Made by a program: the position numbers and the translations under genes. Under the pieces are notes generated by a model. The model saw only the letters and a program-made list of their open reading frames with translations. It did not search any database and had not been told where the DNA came from. 33,867 nt of DNA from Akkermansia muciniphila (lineage in GTDB: Bacteria > Verrucomicrobiota > Kiritimatiellia > RFP12 > UBA1067): positions 1 through 33,867 of the forward strand of contig CAMBQV010000011.1 in the NCBI GenBank assembly GCA_945870145.1, read 5' to 3'. Positions 14,798 to 22,212 of the stretch are shown piece by piece (the first letter of the stretch is position 1; every line of letters begins with the position of its first letter).

Positions 14798-15750
14798 GAA
14801 AGCTCACCCAAGCTGAACAGCGGACCTTAGCCGGCGGCAATCGCACCTTTCCGAGCCAGCTGACCTTCTCGCGTAAAGACGTGGTGACTTTCCGACAAGA
14901 TGCTGTCACACGGATGTCTATTTCCGGTGTGCAAGACAAGATATCGTTGAAGCTGGTCCGAGGAACGCTTCTTCCGACTGATCACGACGGGGAGTACATC
15001 CTGAAGCCTATACCGTCTTCTCCTATTCCTTTCTATGCCTCAGATGTGCCCGCAAATGAACATCTGACCATGCAAATCGCCAACAAGGTCTTCGGGATTA
15101 CAACACCGCCCAATGCCTGCCTTCCCATGAGCGACGGCGAACTGGCCTACATTGTGAAGCGGTTTGACAGACAGGCTGGACAAAAAAGAAGGCAAGAGGA
15201 CTTTTGTCAGTTGTCCAATCGTACCGAGGTTACCCGGGGCCATAATTATAAATACGATGGCAGCTACGAAGAGGCTGGGCGCATTCTTAAGCAGTACTGC
15301 AAGGCGTATCGCGCAGAGATTGAAAAGCTTTTTGAACGGATTGTTTTTTGTTATGCGTTTTCAAATGGAGATGCGCATTTCAAAAACTTTTCCCTGATTG
15401 AGACCGGCTTGGGCGACTTTGTGCTCACGCCGGCGTATGATTTGCTGGCCACCTCCTTGCATTTTCAGAATGAATCTTCCTTGGCACTTAATCTGTTTGA
15501 CGATTTCGAATCCAAAGCTTATGGTGCACTTGGTTTTTATTCTGCACCTGATTTTATTGAATTAGCGCTTCGCTTCGAAATGGATCTGCAGCAGGCGAAA
15601 ACCCTTCTAAAAAGTATGTCGGCACAAAAGGCAAAGGTTGTGGAAATGATTCGTGATTCTTTGCTTTCTGAAGAGGCCAAGGGTGAATATGAACAACGAT
15701 TTCTTGAACGAGTAAAAGCAATCAACAATGGACTGGACGCATCACGCTGA
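14794..15750 (+). CDS. hipT: HipT-like serine/threonine kinase toxin
   Basis: The 318-residue protein is the HipA-type kinase core without the N-terminal subdomain. The Gly-rich loop region reads RMSISGVQDKISLKL, giving the SIS double-serine (Ser42, Ser44) typical of HipT rather than the single serine of HipA. Lys-containing EYILKP, the catalytic SNGDAHFKNFSL (Asp193, Asn198) and the metal-binding TPAYDLL (Asp216) are intact. By family knowledge, HipT phosphorylates an aminoacyl-tRNA synthetase (TrpS in E. coli) and stops growth; the target here is unknown. All catalytic residues are present, so the toxin is likely functional. It starts in a 4-nt overlap with hipS. Confidence 0.87.
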   Translation: MRKLTQAEQRTLAGGNRTFPSQLTFSRKDVVTFRQDAVTRMSISGVQDKISLKLVRGTLLPTDHDGEYILKPIPSSPIPFYASDVPANEHLTMQIANKVFGITTPPNACLPMSDGELAYIVKRFDRQAGQKRRQEDFCQLSNRTEVTRGHNYKYDGSYEEAGRILKQYCKAYRAEIEKLFERIVFCYAFSNGDAHFKNFSLIETGLGDFVLTPAYDLLATSLHFQNESSLALNLFDDFESKAYGALGFYSAPDFIELALRFEMDLQQAKTLLKSMSAQKAKVVEMIRDSLLSEEAKGEYEQRFLERVKAINNGLDASR

Positions 15751-15789
15751 AGCGTCCAATAGGGACAGCCTCACAAAGGAACACACACC

Positions 15790-16974
15790 ATGAATACACT
15801 GCATGAGCTTCAAGACAGCGGCGCACTTTTTGTCGGACCAGAGGTGCATCTCGAGCGGATCGCGCCGGATGTGGTCTTTTATCCTGGCTGCAGGATCTCG
15901 GGTGAGGAGCTTTCCATCGGCCCCGGCTGTGTGATCGGTGCAGAAGCGCCCGTCACACTCAACAACTGTCAGCTTGGCGCGCGGGTCCATCTGGCAGGTG
16001 GCTTCTTTGAGGAGTCGACCTTCCTGGATGACGCGAAGGCGGGAAGCTGTTCGCACGTGCGGCCCGGGTGTTTGCTGGAAGAGGGCGCCTCGATTGCCCA
16101 CAGCGTCGGAATTAAGCAGACGGTCTTTTTGCCCTGGGTCACGGCCGGTAGCTTGATCAACTTCTGTGATGCGCTCATGGCTGGCGGCACCAGCCGCAAA
16201 GACCATTCCGAGATCGGCTCATCCTATATTCACTTTAACTTCACCCCGCATCAGGACAAGGCGACAGCCTCGCTCATCGGCGATGTACCTAATGGCGTGT
16301 TGCTCAAACAGCCACCGATCTTCCTGGGCGGGCAGGGGGGCTTGGTAGGACCTGCGAAGATCGCCTTCGGGACAGTCATTCCCGCAGGACAGATCTGGCG
16401 TGGTAATGTCGAGACGCCTAATCAGCTTGTCGCACGTGCCGGTTTTAAGCGCGACCTCGCGATGAACTACAATCCCAATAACTTCTCAAGCATTTCGCAG
16501 ATCGTCAGAAATAATCTCACCTACATCGGCAACATCCTTGCGCTTGATGCCTGGCACCGCGTCGTGCGTTCCCGTTATTTGAGTGCGTTTGCTTTTCAGG
16601 AGGCGTGCAGGGTTGGCGCACGTAAACGTCTGGCCGATATTTTGACTGAGCGCCTCCATCGTTTGGATGAACTCTTCAAGAAGGTTGGAAAATCTTTTGA
16701 GAATGATCCGTCGCCGCAGAAGGAAAATCAAGAGCTCGTTCAGCAATGGGCTAAGACCAAAGATGCGCTCACGAAGTTTATTGAGAAGCGCGATGCTGTC
16801 GTGGTACCGAGTGAGGTCACCGCGATTGTCAACGCACTGCCTGCGAAAGAGTATCTCACGGAAGTTCAGGCGCTTTCAGATGTGGACTCCACTATCCTCA
16901 ACCTGTGGCTCACCTATCACGTCGCCGCTGTCGAAAAACTCCTCCCCTCCGAGCGTAGTTCTTGCTGTGGCTGA
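15790..16974 (+). CDS. Left-handed beta-helix (hexapeptide) protein, GlmU-acetyltransferase-like
   Basis: Residues about 15-215 show hexapeptide turns (LSIGPGCVIGAEAPVTL, SHVRPGCLLEEGASI, VGPAKIAFGTVIPAG) resembling the acyltransferase half of GlmU. A long helical C-terminal part follows (RLADILTERLHRLDELFKKVG ... LVQQWAKTKDALTKFIEKRD). The nucleotidyltransferase half of GlmU is absent. The segments GGTSRKDHSEIGSSYIHFNFTP and GDVPNGVLLKQPPIFLGGQGG are well ordered but do not let me name a substrate. It may acylate or bind a sugar nucleotide, or be a catalytically inactive relative. The C-terminus ends in SSCCG. AAGGA precedes the ATG by 11 nt. The gene is separate from the Hip operon upstream (39-nt gap). 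Confidence 0.7.
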   Translation: MNTLHELQDSGALFVGPEVHLERIAPDVVFYPGCRISGEELSIGPGCVIGAEAPVTLNNCQLGARVHLAGGFFEESTFLDDAKAGSCSHVRPGCLLEEGASIAHSVGIKQTVFLPWVTAGSLINFCDALMAGGTSRKDHSEIGSSYIHFNFTPHQDKATASLIGDVPNGVLLKQPPIFLGGQGGLVGPAKIAFGTVIPAGQIWRGNVETPNQLVARAGFKRDLAMNYNPNNFSSISQIVRNNLTYIGNILALDAWHRVVRSRYLSAFAFQEACRVGARKRLADILTERLHRLDELFKKVGKSFENDPSPQKENQELVQQWAKTKDALTKFIEKRDAVVVPSEVTAIVNALPAKEYLTEVQALSDVDSTILNLWLTYHVAAVEKLLPSERSSCCG

Positions 16975-16983
16975 CCAGCTTCA

Positions 16984-17022
16984 ATGGAAGGATGGAATGC
17001 CGGAATACTGGAATGATGGAAA
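16984..17022. repeat. GGAATG word repeat (family F)
   Basis: Quasi-periodic words GGAAGGAT, GGAATGCC, GGAATACT, GGAATGAT and GGAAAT follow each other every 8-9 nt, starting 10 nt after the beta-helix gene. The design matches the other word repeats of this window, although the sequence is unrelated. Confidence 0.8.
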
Positions 17023-17032
17023 TTATTTCATA

Positions 17033-17079
17033 AAAACCGTACTTCACAAATAGTAGTACTAATTGTAAAGTATGGTTAT
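17033..17079. repeat. Inverted repeat of 21 nt with 5-nt loop
   Basis: The arms 17033-17053 and 17059-17079 pair with four mismatches around TAGTA. The stem is AT-rich and is followed by an A-run on the + strand. It could be a transcription end signal for the gene at 15790 or a remnant of a small mobile element; neither is shown. Confidence 0.7.
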
Positions 17080-17249
17080 AAAAAAAGGAGATTCGTAGCT
17101 TCAGGCAAGCCGAGCAACACAAAAAAACAGAATAGCAAGTTATAGGGCCACCCCGTTTGGAGTTCCGCCTTTAGGCGGCAGTTTCAACACATTCGTCCCT
17201 TGCGTACTTTTCGGATGCTAAAAAAACCACCTCGTATTTATTCCCGTAC

Positions 17250-17296
17250 TTGACGGTGAGTCATAAATGAGTCATAATAAATCACAAATGAGTCAT
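17250..17296 (+). promoter_or_regulatory. vapBC promoter with three phased TGAGTCAT operator sites
   Basis: TTGACG (17250-17255) and CATAAT (17273-17278) with a 17-nt spacer make a strong promoter. TGAGTCAT occurs at 17257-17264, 17268-17275 and 17289-17296. Two of the three extend to the palindrome ATGAGTCAT. Centre spacing is 11 and 21 bp, that is one and two helical turns, so a repressor could bind one DNA face. Sites 1 and 2 lie in the spacer and over the -10; site 3 is next to the AGGAGG (17298-17303) of the antitoxin gene. Confidence 0.8.
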
Positions 17297-17310
17297 TAGG
17301 AGGAATCATC

Positions 17311-17568
17311 ATGACAACACTGACCGTCCATGCGCTGGACGCGACACTTTCACATAAGTTGAAGTCTTATGCAGCGGAGCAACAGAAGAGCTTGAACCAG
17401 TCGGTTAAGGAGCTCCTTGCCGTAGCCCTGGGAATCACAGCACCCCGAAAAAAAGATCATCGGGATGAGTTCATTGACCTCTGCGGGGTATGGTCTGATA
17501 AAGAGGTTCGTGAATTCCAAAAGAACACGGCGTGTTTTTCGGAAATTGAGGAAGGGATCTGGAAATGA
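17311..17568 (+). CDS. VapB/FitA-like antitoxin
   Basis: The 85-residue protein starts with a ribbon-helix-helix-like pattern: a strand TLTVHALD, helix LSHKLKSYAAEQQKSLNQSV and helix KELLAVALGI. An acidic/aromatic tail (EFIDLCGVWSDKEVREFQKN) follows and should bind the toxin. It is encoded ahead of a PIN-domain toxin with an ATGA overlap, the standard VapBC order. AGGAGG lies 7 nt upstream. It probably binds the three palindromic sites in its own promoter. Assignment rests on context as much as on sequence. Confidence 0.8.
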   Translation: MTTLTVHALDATLSHKLKSYAAEQQKSLNQSVKELLAVALGITAPRKKDHRDEFIDLCGVWSDKEVREFQKNTACFSEIEEGIWK

Positions 17569-17954
17569 AAACGATCCTCCTCGATACAAATGCTGTCTCG
17601 GCACTGTTTAATGGAGATCCGCAGATATTGGAGTACGCGGCAAAGGCTGAACGGGTTTTCCTGTCTACCGTTGTTATCGGGGAGTTACAGGCCGGATTCT
17701 ATATAGGTAGCAAAGTGCGGGAAAATCAGGCGCTTCTTGAAAAATTACTTTCCCGTTCCACGGTTGAGATATTGCCTGTCACATCCGAAACGGCGGATTA
17801 TTATGGACGCGTGGTGGTAGCCTTACGGAAAGCTGGACACCCTATCCCCGTGAACGATCTCTGGATTGCTGCTCAGACGCTTGAGCAAGGTGCCATTCTC
17901 ATCTCTTACGATAAACATTTCGCCCACGTCCCAGGGCTTCGCGTTAAGCCTTAG
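17565..17954 (+). CDS. vapC: VapC-like PIN-domain ribonuclease toxin
   Basis: This 129-residue PIN-domain protein has the acidic active site: Asp7 in LLDTNAVSALF, Glu40 in VIGELQAGF, the Asp of PVNDLWIAAQ and a late ISYDKHF. VapC toxins are Mg-dependent RNases that usually cut tRNA or the rRNA sarcin-ricin loop. Length and motif spacing are normal, so the toxin should be active. It is coupled to the antitoxin by a 4-nt overlap and ends only 2 nt from the stop of the convergent gluQ gene, leaving no room for a terminator between them. Confidence 0.92.
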   Translation: MKTILLDTNAVSALFNGDPQILEYAAKAERVFLSTVVIGELQAGFYIGSKVRENQALLEKLLSRSTVEILPVTSETADYYGRVVVALRKAGHPIPVNDLWIAAQTLEQGAILISYDKHFAHVPGLRVKP

Positions 17955-17956
17955 GG

Positions 17957-18952
17957 TTACACACAATTCAAATACGCTTTCACAGCGGGCGTCAGCACCG
18001 CTGGTGTGCGCGGGAGCGTGGCGAGATCGAAGCGCGGCAGAAGATCGTGCAGTGAAAGACACTCGCCCCACGCAGCCCAGCCGCACCACCACGCTAACAA
18101 GCCAATGATCTTCTCGGGCGTATTGCCTGCATCGCGCAAGGCGCAGAGACGCGTGTCGCCATGGCGTTTGGCGAGGCGACGTCCATCTTCGCTCACTACG
18201 AGCGGCACATGCAGAAATGCGGGCGGTGTAAAGCCCAGTGCTTGATAAAGCAGTAGTTGGCGTGGCGTGGCCGGCAACAAGTCGTCGCCGCGCACCACCT
18301 CGGTGATGCCCATTGCCGCATCATCCACCACGACAGCTAGCATATAGCCTGCACCGTGCGGATCACGTGCCAATACAAAGTCGCCGACAGCTTGCGAGAC
18401 ATTCTGTTCATACACGCCTGCACAGAGATCAATAAAGCTGACGCGGTTCGCATCTCCCTCCGTGCAACGGAAGCGCCATGCGGGGAGACGTCCAACAGGC
18501 AACTGCTGCGCAGCCTCTTCGTAACTTGCAAAGCGATCGCGGCAAACACTCGTATAGTAAAGGCCATCTTCGGCGTGAGGTGCTGATTGGCCTGTTTCTA
18601 CATCGCGACGTGTGCAGATGCAAGGATAAACAAGGCCCTGCTGTTGAAGCTGTGCCAGAGCTTGCGCATAATGGGCTTTGCGTTCCGTCTGCGTATAGGG
18701 CGCGCAGGGGCCGCCGACATCGGGTCCTTCATCCCAATCGAAGCCGAGCCAGCGGAGCTCCTCAAGCGCAGCCTGAGCCGCGCCTGGCTTGTTCTTTGGA
18801 TGATCAAGGTCCTCCATGCGCAAGACTAGGGTGCCACCTGCTGCCCGGACGCGGAGCCACGCAATCATAAATGTGCGTGCATTTCCGAGGTGCAAGGCAC
18901 CTGTCGGGCTCGGCGCGAGACGTCCTCGCAGGGGTGAAAAAGCGCAGTTCAT
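17957..18952 (-). CDS. gluQ: Glutamyl-Q tRNA(Asp) synthetase
   Basis: GluQ-RS is a GluRS paralogue lacking the anticodon-binding domain; it attaches glutamate to queuosine in tRNA-Asp. The HIGH region is RLAPSPTGALHLGNART and the KMSKS-like loop is DGRRLAKRHGDT. The zinc-binding region shows CIC and YYTSVCRDR. RMEDLDHPKNKPG and ITEVVRGDDLLPATPRQ are typical. At 331 residues from the chosen start it has normal length. The track's start at 19015 is rejected: its ATG lies in a TATGAT that could be a -10 element, and the extra 21 residues (MIRAFFIRLKKPRFF) do not fit the family. No clear Shine-Dalgarno precedes the ATG at 18952. Confidence 0.93.
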   Translation of the reverse strand: MNCAFSPLRGRLAPSPTGALHLGNARTFMIAWLRVRAAGGTLVLRMEDLDHPKNKPGAAQAALEELRWLGFDWDEGPDVGGPCAPYTQTERKAHYAQALAQLQQQGLVYPCICTRRDVETGQSAPHAEDGLYYTSVCRDRFASYEEAAQQLPVGRLPAWRFRCTEGDANRVSFIDLCAGVYEQNVSQAVGDFVLARDPHGAGYMLAVVVDDAAMGITEVVRGDDLLPATPRQLLLYQALGFTPPAFLHVPLVVSEDGRRLAKRHGDTRLCALRDAGNTPEKIIGLLAWWCGWAAWGECLSLHDLLPRFDLATLPRTPAVLTPAVKAYLNCV

Positions 18953-19089
18953 AAAGCAATCGTTGTCAAGAAAAAATCGAGGTTTTTTTAGGCGGATAAA
19001 GAAGGCGCGTATCATACCCCAGAGAGGCTCGGAACGAAAGTAAAAAAGGAGCTTTCAAATTCCTTGAAAATCAAGGACTTACAGAAAAA

Positions 19090-19136
19090 CCACAAAATAT
19101 AGTGGACATCAGCCCTCAGACATACTATATATAGAC
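19090..19136 (+). promoter_or_regulatory. Pair of NrdR-like boxes over the nrdJ promoter
   Basis: CCACAAAATATAGTGG (19090-19105) and CATACTATATATAGAC (19121-19136) resemble the AT-centred 16-bp NrdR box. Their centres are 31 bp apart, three helical turns, the spacing known for NrdR pairs. A promoter TGGACA (19103-19108), 17 nt, TATATA (19126-19131) is covered by both boxes, as expected for repression. NrdR itself is not encoded in the window. Confidence 0.75.
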
Positions 19137-19212
19137 CTGTTTCGGAAAACTGGAAATTATTTCTTGTGTGTGTCCAACAAGATTTTTGTCTTGGGGAAGG
19201 ATTTTTTGCGCT

Positions 19213-21447
19213 ATGAGTATTGAATCACTGAAAAATTATGTATTTACCTCAAAATACAGTCGCTACATACCCGAAAAGATGCGTCGGGAAACCTTCGAAG
19301 AGGCGGTCGAGCGTGTGATGGACATGCACCGAAAATATTTTTCAGCCAAAGGCTTGGATATTGAAGATCTCTTGAAGGTCTGTGAAGAGGCCATGAAGAA
19401 GCGCATGGTATTGGGCAGTCAGCGCGCCATGCAGTTTGGTGGCGAGCCCATCCTGCGCAAGCATGCGCGTATCTACAACTGCACCACCTCCTACTGTGAT
19501 CGGACGCGCTTCTTCCAGGAGGCACTCTGGCTTTTGCTCTGCGGCTGTGGCGTCGGCTTCTCGGTGCAGAGCCATCATGTTAAAAAGTTGCCTGACATGA
19601 AGCGTCCTATGGGGGCGAATGCGACCTTTATTGTGCCAGACACGATTGAAGGTTGGTCCGATGCGCTGGGCGTTTTACTCTCCAGTTATTTTGTCGCAGA
19701 TCAGCCCTTCCCAGAGTATGCAGGTAAGATCGTTCATTTTGACTATTCACAAATTCGCGCAAAGGGACGTCCCATTGGCTCGGGCATGGGCCGTGCACCT
19801 GGACCGGAACCGTTGCATCGGAGCATCGAGCTGATTCGGACCTTGATTGACAAACGCATTGAAGAGGGCAATACGCGCCTGCGTTCCGTGGATGCTTATG
19901 ATATTTTGATGCATGCCTCGGATGCAGTGCTTTCAGGCGGTGTCCGCCGTAGCGCGACCATCTGCCTCTTCTCGCCAGATGATGATCTGATGGCGACAGC
20001 GAAGACGGGCAACTGGTTTACAGAAAATCCACAACGCGCCCGTTCCAACAACTCCGCTATTTTGCTCCGCGACAATACCTCGCATCATCAGTTCGCTAAG
20101 CTGATGAAGTCCGTGAAGGAGTTTGGTGAACCCGGCTTCGTCTGGACTGACAGTCTGGAGATGACCTTTAATCCGTGCGGCGAAATTGGACTCTATCCGC
20201 AGATTGACAATGTCAGCGGTTTTGCCTTCTGTAACCTCTGCGAGATCAACATGGGTATTGTGGATACCGCTGAAAAATTCCGCGCCGCGTGTCATGCCGC
20301 CGCCATCCTTGGCACCTTGCAGGCGGACTACACAGATTTCCCTTATCTCGGCGACGTGAGTACGCGCATCGCCAAACGCGAAGCCCTGCTCGGTATCTCG
20401 ATGACCGGCATGATGGAACATCCGGCCATCGCCTTTGATGCCAAGCTTCAGCGCGAGATGGCGCAACATATTCTTGATGTCAACGCAATGGTGGCCAAGC
20501 GGATCGGCATCAACCCTTGTGCACGCGCCACCTGCGTTAAACCCGCCGGCACGACGAGTAGCATTCTTGGAACCTCTTCGGGTATTCATCCGCACCATGC
20601 GAAGCGCTACTTCCGTCGCGCCCAAGCCAATGAAGATGAACTCTTGGTTGACTTCTTTAAGGGACAGAACCCCAAGGCCGTTGAAAAATCAGTCTGGAAT
20701 CCGAACGGCACGGATGTGGTGCTCACCTTCTGCGTCACGGCAAGCCCGGATGCGCTCACCAAGCGCGATGTGAATGCCGTCGACCTGCTGAACAAGGTGA
20801 AGTTGACCAAGGAGAATTGGATTGATGCGGGCAAGCGCCTTGAACTCTGTGCACAACCGTGGTTGAGCCACAACGTTTCCAACACCATCTCGGTTAAGGA
20901 TGACGAGTGGGACCATGTAGAGTCCTTTATTTACGATAATCGTCATGCCTTTGCAGGCATCTCCCTCCTGCCGGAGGGTGGCGACTTGGACTATCCACAA
21001 GCTCCCTTCTGCGAAGTGCTGACAGCGGATGAGATTGTGGATTACTATGGTGTCGGAGCTCTTCTCGCCTCAGGTTTGATCGTGGATGGCATGCATGCCT
21101 TTAACGACAACCTCTGGGCGGCCTGCGACAGCGTCTTGGGACGTGGTGAAAACCTTGACACGCCCACGGCAAAAGTTTATCCTAAACGCGTTTTTGAAGC
21201 CATGGAAGAGATTCGGACGGCGAAGATGGACTGGATCCGACGAGCGCACAAGTTTGCCTCCAACTATTTTGGAGGCGATCGGATCAAGCTCACCCGTTGT
21301 CTCAAGCGCGTCAGCGCCTGTAAGCACTGGGAGGATTTGACCCGCTCGTATGCGCCAGTTGACTATACGCAATTGATCGAACGCCAGGACAATACGACGG
21401 TCACGCAGACCGTGGCCTGCGCGGGCGGTAAGTGCGAGATCATTTAG
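19213..21447 (+). CDS. nrdJ: Adenosylcobalamin-dependent ribonucleoside-triphosphate reductase (class II, monomeric)
   Basis: The enzyme reduces ribonucleotides for DNA synthesis using a cobalamin-derived radical, independent of oxygen. Key parts are visible: YNCTTSYC (Cys90, active-site pair), LSGGVRRSATICLFS, the thiyl-radical motif NPCGEIGL (Cys322), FCNLCEIN (partner Cys), KPAGTTSSILGTSSGIHP, and the C-terminal redox pair ACAGGKCEII (Cys736, Cys741). At 744 residues it is close to the monomeric Lactobacillus enzyme, but the NPCGE motif sits about 85 residues nearer the N-terminus than I recall for that protein. The ATG at 19213 (MSIESL) is preferred over the track's 19168 because GGGGAAGGA lies upstream and the extra residues look non-coding. 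Regulation by NrdR is indicated by the upstream boxes. Confidence 0.95.
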   Translation: MSIESLKNYVFTSKYSRYIPEKMRRETFEEAVERVMDMHRKYFSAKGLDIEDLLKVCEEAMKKRMVLGSQRAMQFGGEPILRKHARIYNCTTSYCDRTRFFQEALWLLLCGCGVGFSVQSHHVKKLPDMKRPMGANATFIVPDTIEGWSDALGVLLSSYFVADQPFPEYAGKIVHFDYSQIRAKGRPIGSGMGRAPGPEPLHRSIELIRTLIDKRIEEGNTRLRSVDAYDILMHASDAVLSGGVRRSATICLFSPDDDLMATAKTGNWFTENPQRARSNNSAILLRDNTSHHQFAKLMKSVKEFGEPGFVWTDSLEMTFNPCGEIGLYPQIDNVSGFAFCNLCEINMGIVDTAEKFRAACHAAAILGTLQADYTDFPYLGDVSTRIAKREALLGISMTGMMEHPAIAFDAKLQREMAQHILDVNAMVAKRIGINPCARATCVKPAGTTSSILGTSSGIHPHHAKRYFRRAQANEDELLVDFFKGQNPKAVEKSVWNPNGTDVVLTFCVTASPDALTKRDVNAVDLLNKVKLTKENWIDAGKRLELCAQPWLSHNVSNTISVKDDEWDHVESFIYDNRHAFAGISLLPEGGDLDYPQAPFCEVLTADEIVDYYGVGALLASGLIVDGMHAFNDNLWAACDSVLGRGENLDTPTAKVYPKRVFEAMEEIRTAKMDWIRRAHKFASNYFGGDRIKLTRCLKRVSACKHWEDLTRSYAPVDYTQLIERQDNTTVTQTVACAGGKCEII

Positions 21448-21490
21448 CCCCGTCCGGCGGAAGAGACGCAGAGCCCATTATTATTATCAT

Positions 21491-21533
21491 GGCTGCATGG
21501 CTATCAGGTGGATCACCTGGTGACCTTGCAGCC
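21491..21533 (+). repeat. 43-nt nested hairpin ahead of grpE
   Basis: GGCTGCA (21491-21497) pairs perfectly with TGCAGCC (21527-21533), and CAGGTG (21505-21510) pairs perfectly with CACCTG (21514-21519) around the loop GAT. A symmetrical 7 x 7 internal loop lies between the two stems. It stands 44 nt after nrdJ and 28 nt before the grpE ATG. There is no U-run, and it does not match the CIRCE element. Confidence 0.75.
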
Positions 21534-21561
21534 TACTAACGTATTGACCGTAGAATAGCTT

Positions 21562-22179
21562 ATGAGCAAACACGAGAAACATCATAAAGAAGAGAAGCCT
21601 CAGCACAATGGCGAAAAGGGTGAACAGGCTGTTCCTCTCACCCCTGAAGGCGAGGCGAACCCCGAAGCCTTGATCGTCGAAGAGCAACCGGTTGTCCAAG
21701 CAGGCGCCCCAGTGCCAGAAGTGGCCACGCCCACCCTTGAAGAAGAGCTTGTCACGATGAAGGATCGCTACATGCGATTGATGGCCGACTTTGATAACTT
21801 TCGTAAGCGCCAGATCCGCGAGCGTGAGGAGTGGATCAAGCGTGCAAACGAGGGACTGCTTGCAGACTTCCTGCCTATCGTGGATCACCTCGACATTGCG
21901 CTTGGCAAAGAGAAGGATGCAACCACGCCCTTTGTTGCGGGAATCAAGATGGTGTATGATCAATTTGTCGCCACCTTGGAGAAGAACAATGTGATTCCTG
22001 TGGATGCTAAAGGCCAGCCCTTTAATCCAGAGTGGCATGAGGCACTCTCACAAGTGCCCTCGGAGACGATTCCCGCGAATGAGGTGATCGAACAGTTTCG
22101 GCGGGGTTGGAGCCTCTCTGGCCGCCTCCTGCGTCCTGCTCAGGTCATTGTCTCCTCTGGCAAAGCAGATGCTCAATAA
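21562..22179 (+). CDS. grpE: GrpE, nucleotide exchange factor of DnaK
   Basis: GrpE releases ADP from DnaK in the chaperone cycle. The first 60 residues are charged and disordered (Lys, Glu, Pro-rich). The coiled-coil follows with LMADFDNFRKRQIREREEWIK, then the four-helix part (LLADFLPIVDHLDIALG) and the beta-wing with PFNPEWHEALSQVPSE and GWSLSGRLLRPAQVIVS. The length (205) is normal. dnaJ follows after 33 nt, but dnaK and hrcA are not in the window. There is no evident Shine-Dalgarno upstream, and a strong hairpin lies 28 nt before the ATG. Confidence 0.96.
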   Translation: MSKHEKHHKEEKPQHNGEKGEQAVPLTPEGEANPEALIVEEQPVVQAGAPVPEVATPTLEEELVTMKDRYMRLMADFDNFRKRQIREREEWIKRANEGLLADFLPIVDHLDIALGKEKDATTPFVAGIKMVYDQFVATLEKNNVIPVDAKGQPFNPEWHEALSQVPSETIPANEVIEQFRRGWSLSGRLLRPAQVIVSSGKADAQ

Positions 22180-22212
22180 TATTAGCTCCTGATTTTTAAG
22201 AGAACTCTACTT

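Larger units (their letters stand above)
16975..17249. other. Non-coding gap with word repeat, stem-loop and small hairpin
   Basis: No credible gene is seen. In order it holds a GGAATG/GGAATAC word repeat (16984-17022), a 47-nt inverted repeat (17033-17079), a purine stretch AAAAAAAGGAG without a following start, and a short hairpin CCGCC-TTTA-GGCGG (17165-17178). The rest is AT-rich DNA leading into the vapBC promoter. Confidence 0.7.

Noticed and set aside
14465-15750. hipA broken by a frameshift
   Set aside because: The two frames meet in an ATGA overlap identical in style to hipB-hipS, and the SIS loop matches the tripartite HipT type, so the split is natural.
19016-19212. Cobalamin riboswitch upstream of nrdJ
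   Set aside because: No B12-box-like conserved sequence is seen and the region is short and AT-rich; the NrdR-like boxes explain it better.
19933-20625. 230-residue minus-strand ORF antisense to nrdJ
   Set aside because: It lies wholly within the well-supported nrdJ gene and its sequence has no family features.
21491-21533. CIRCE element (HrcA operator) ahead of grpE
   Set aside because: The arms do not resemble TTAGCACTC/GAGTGCTAA and the spacing differs.
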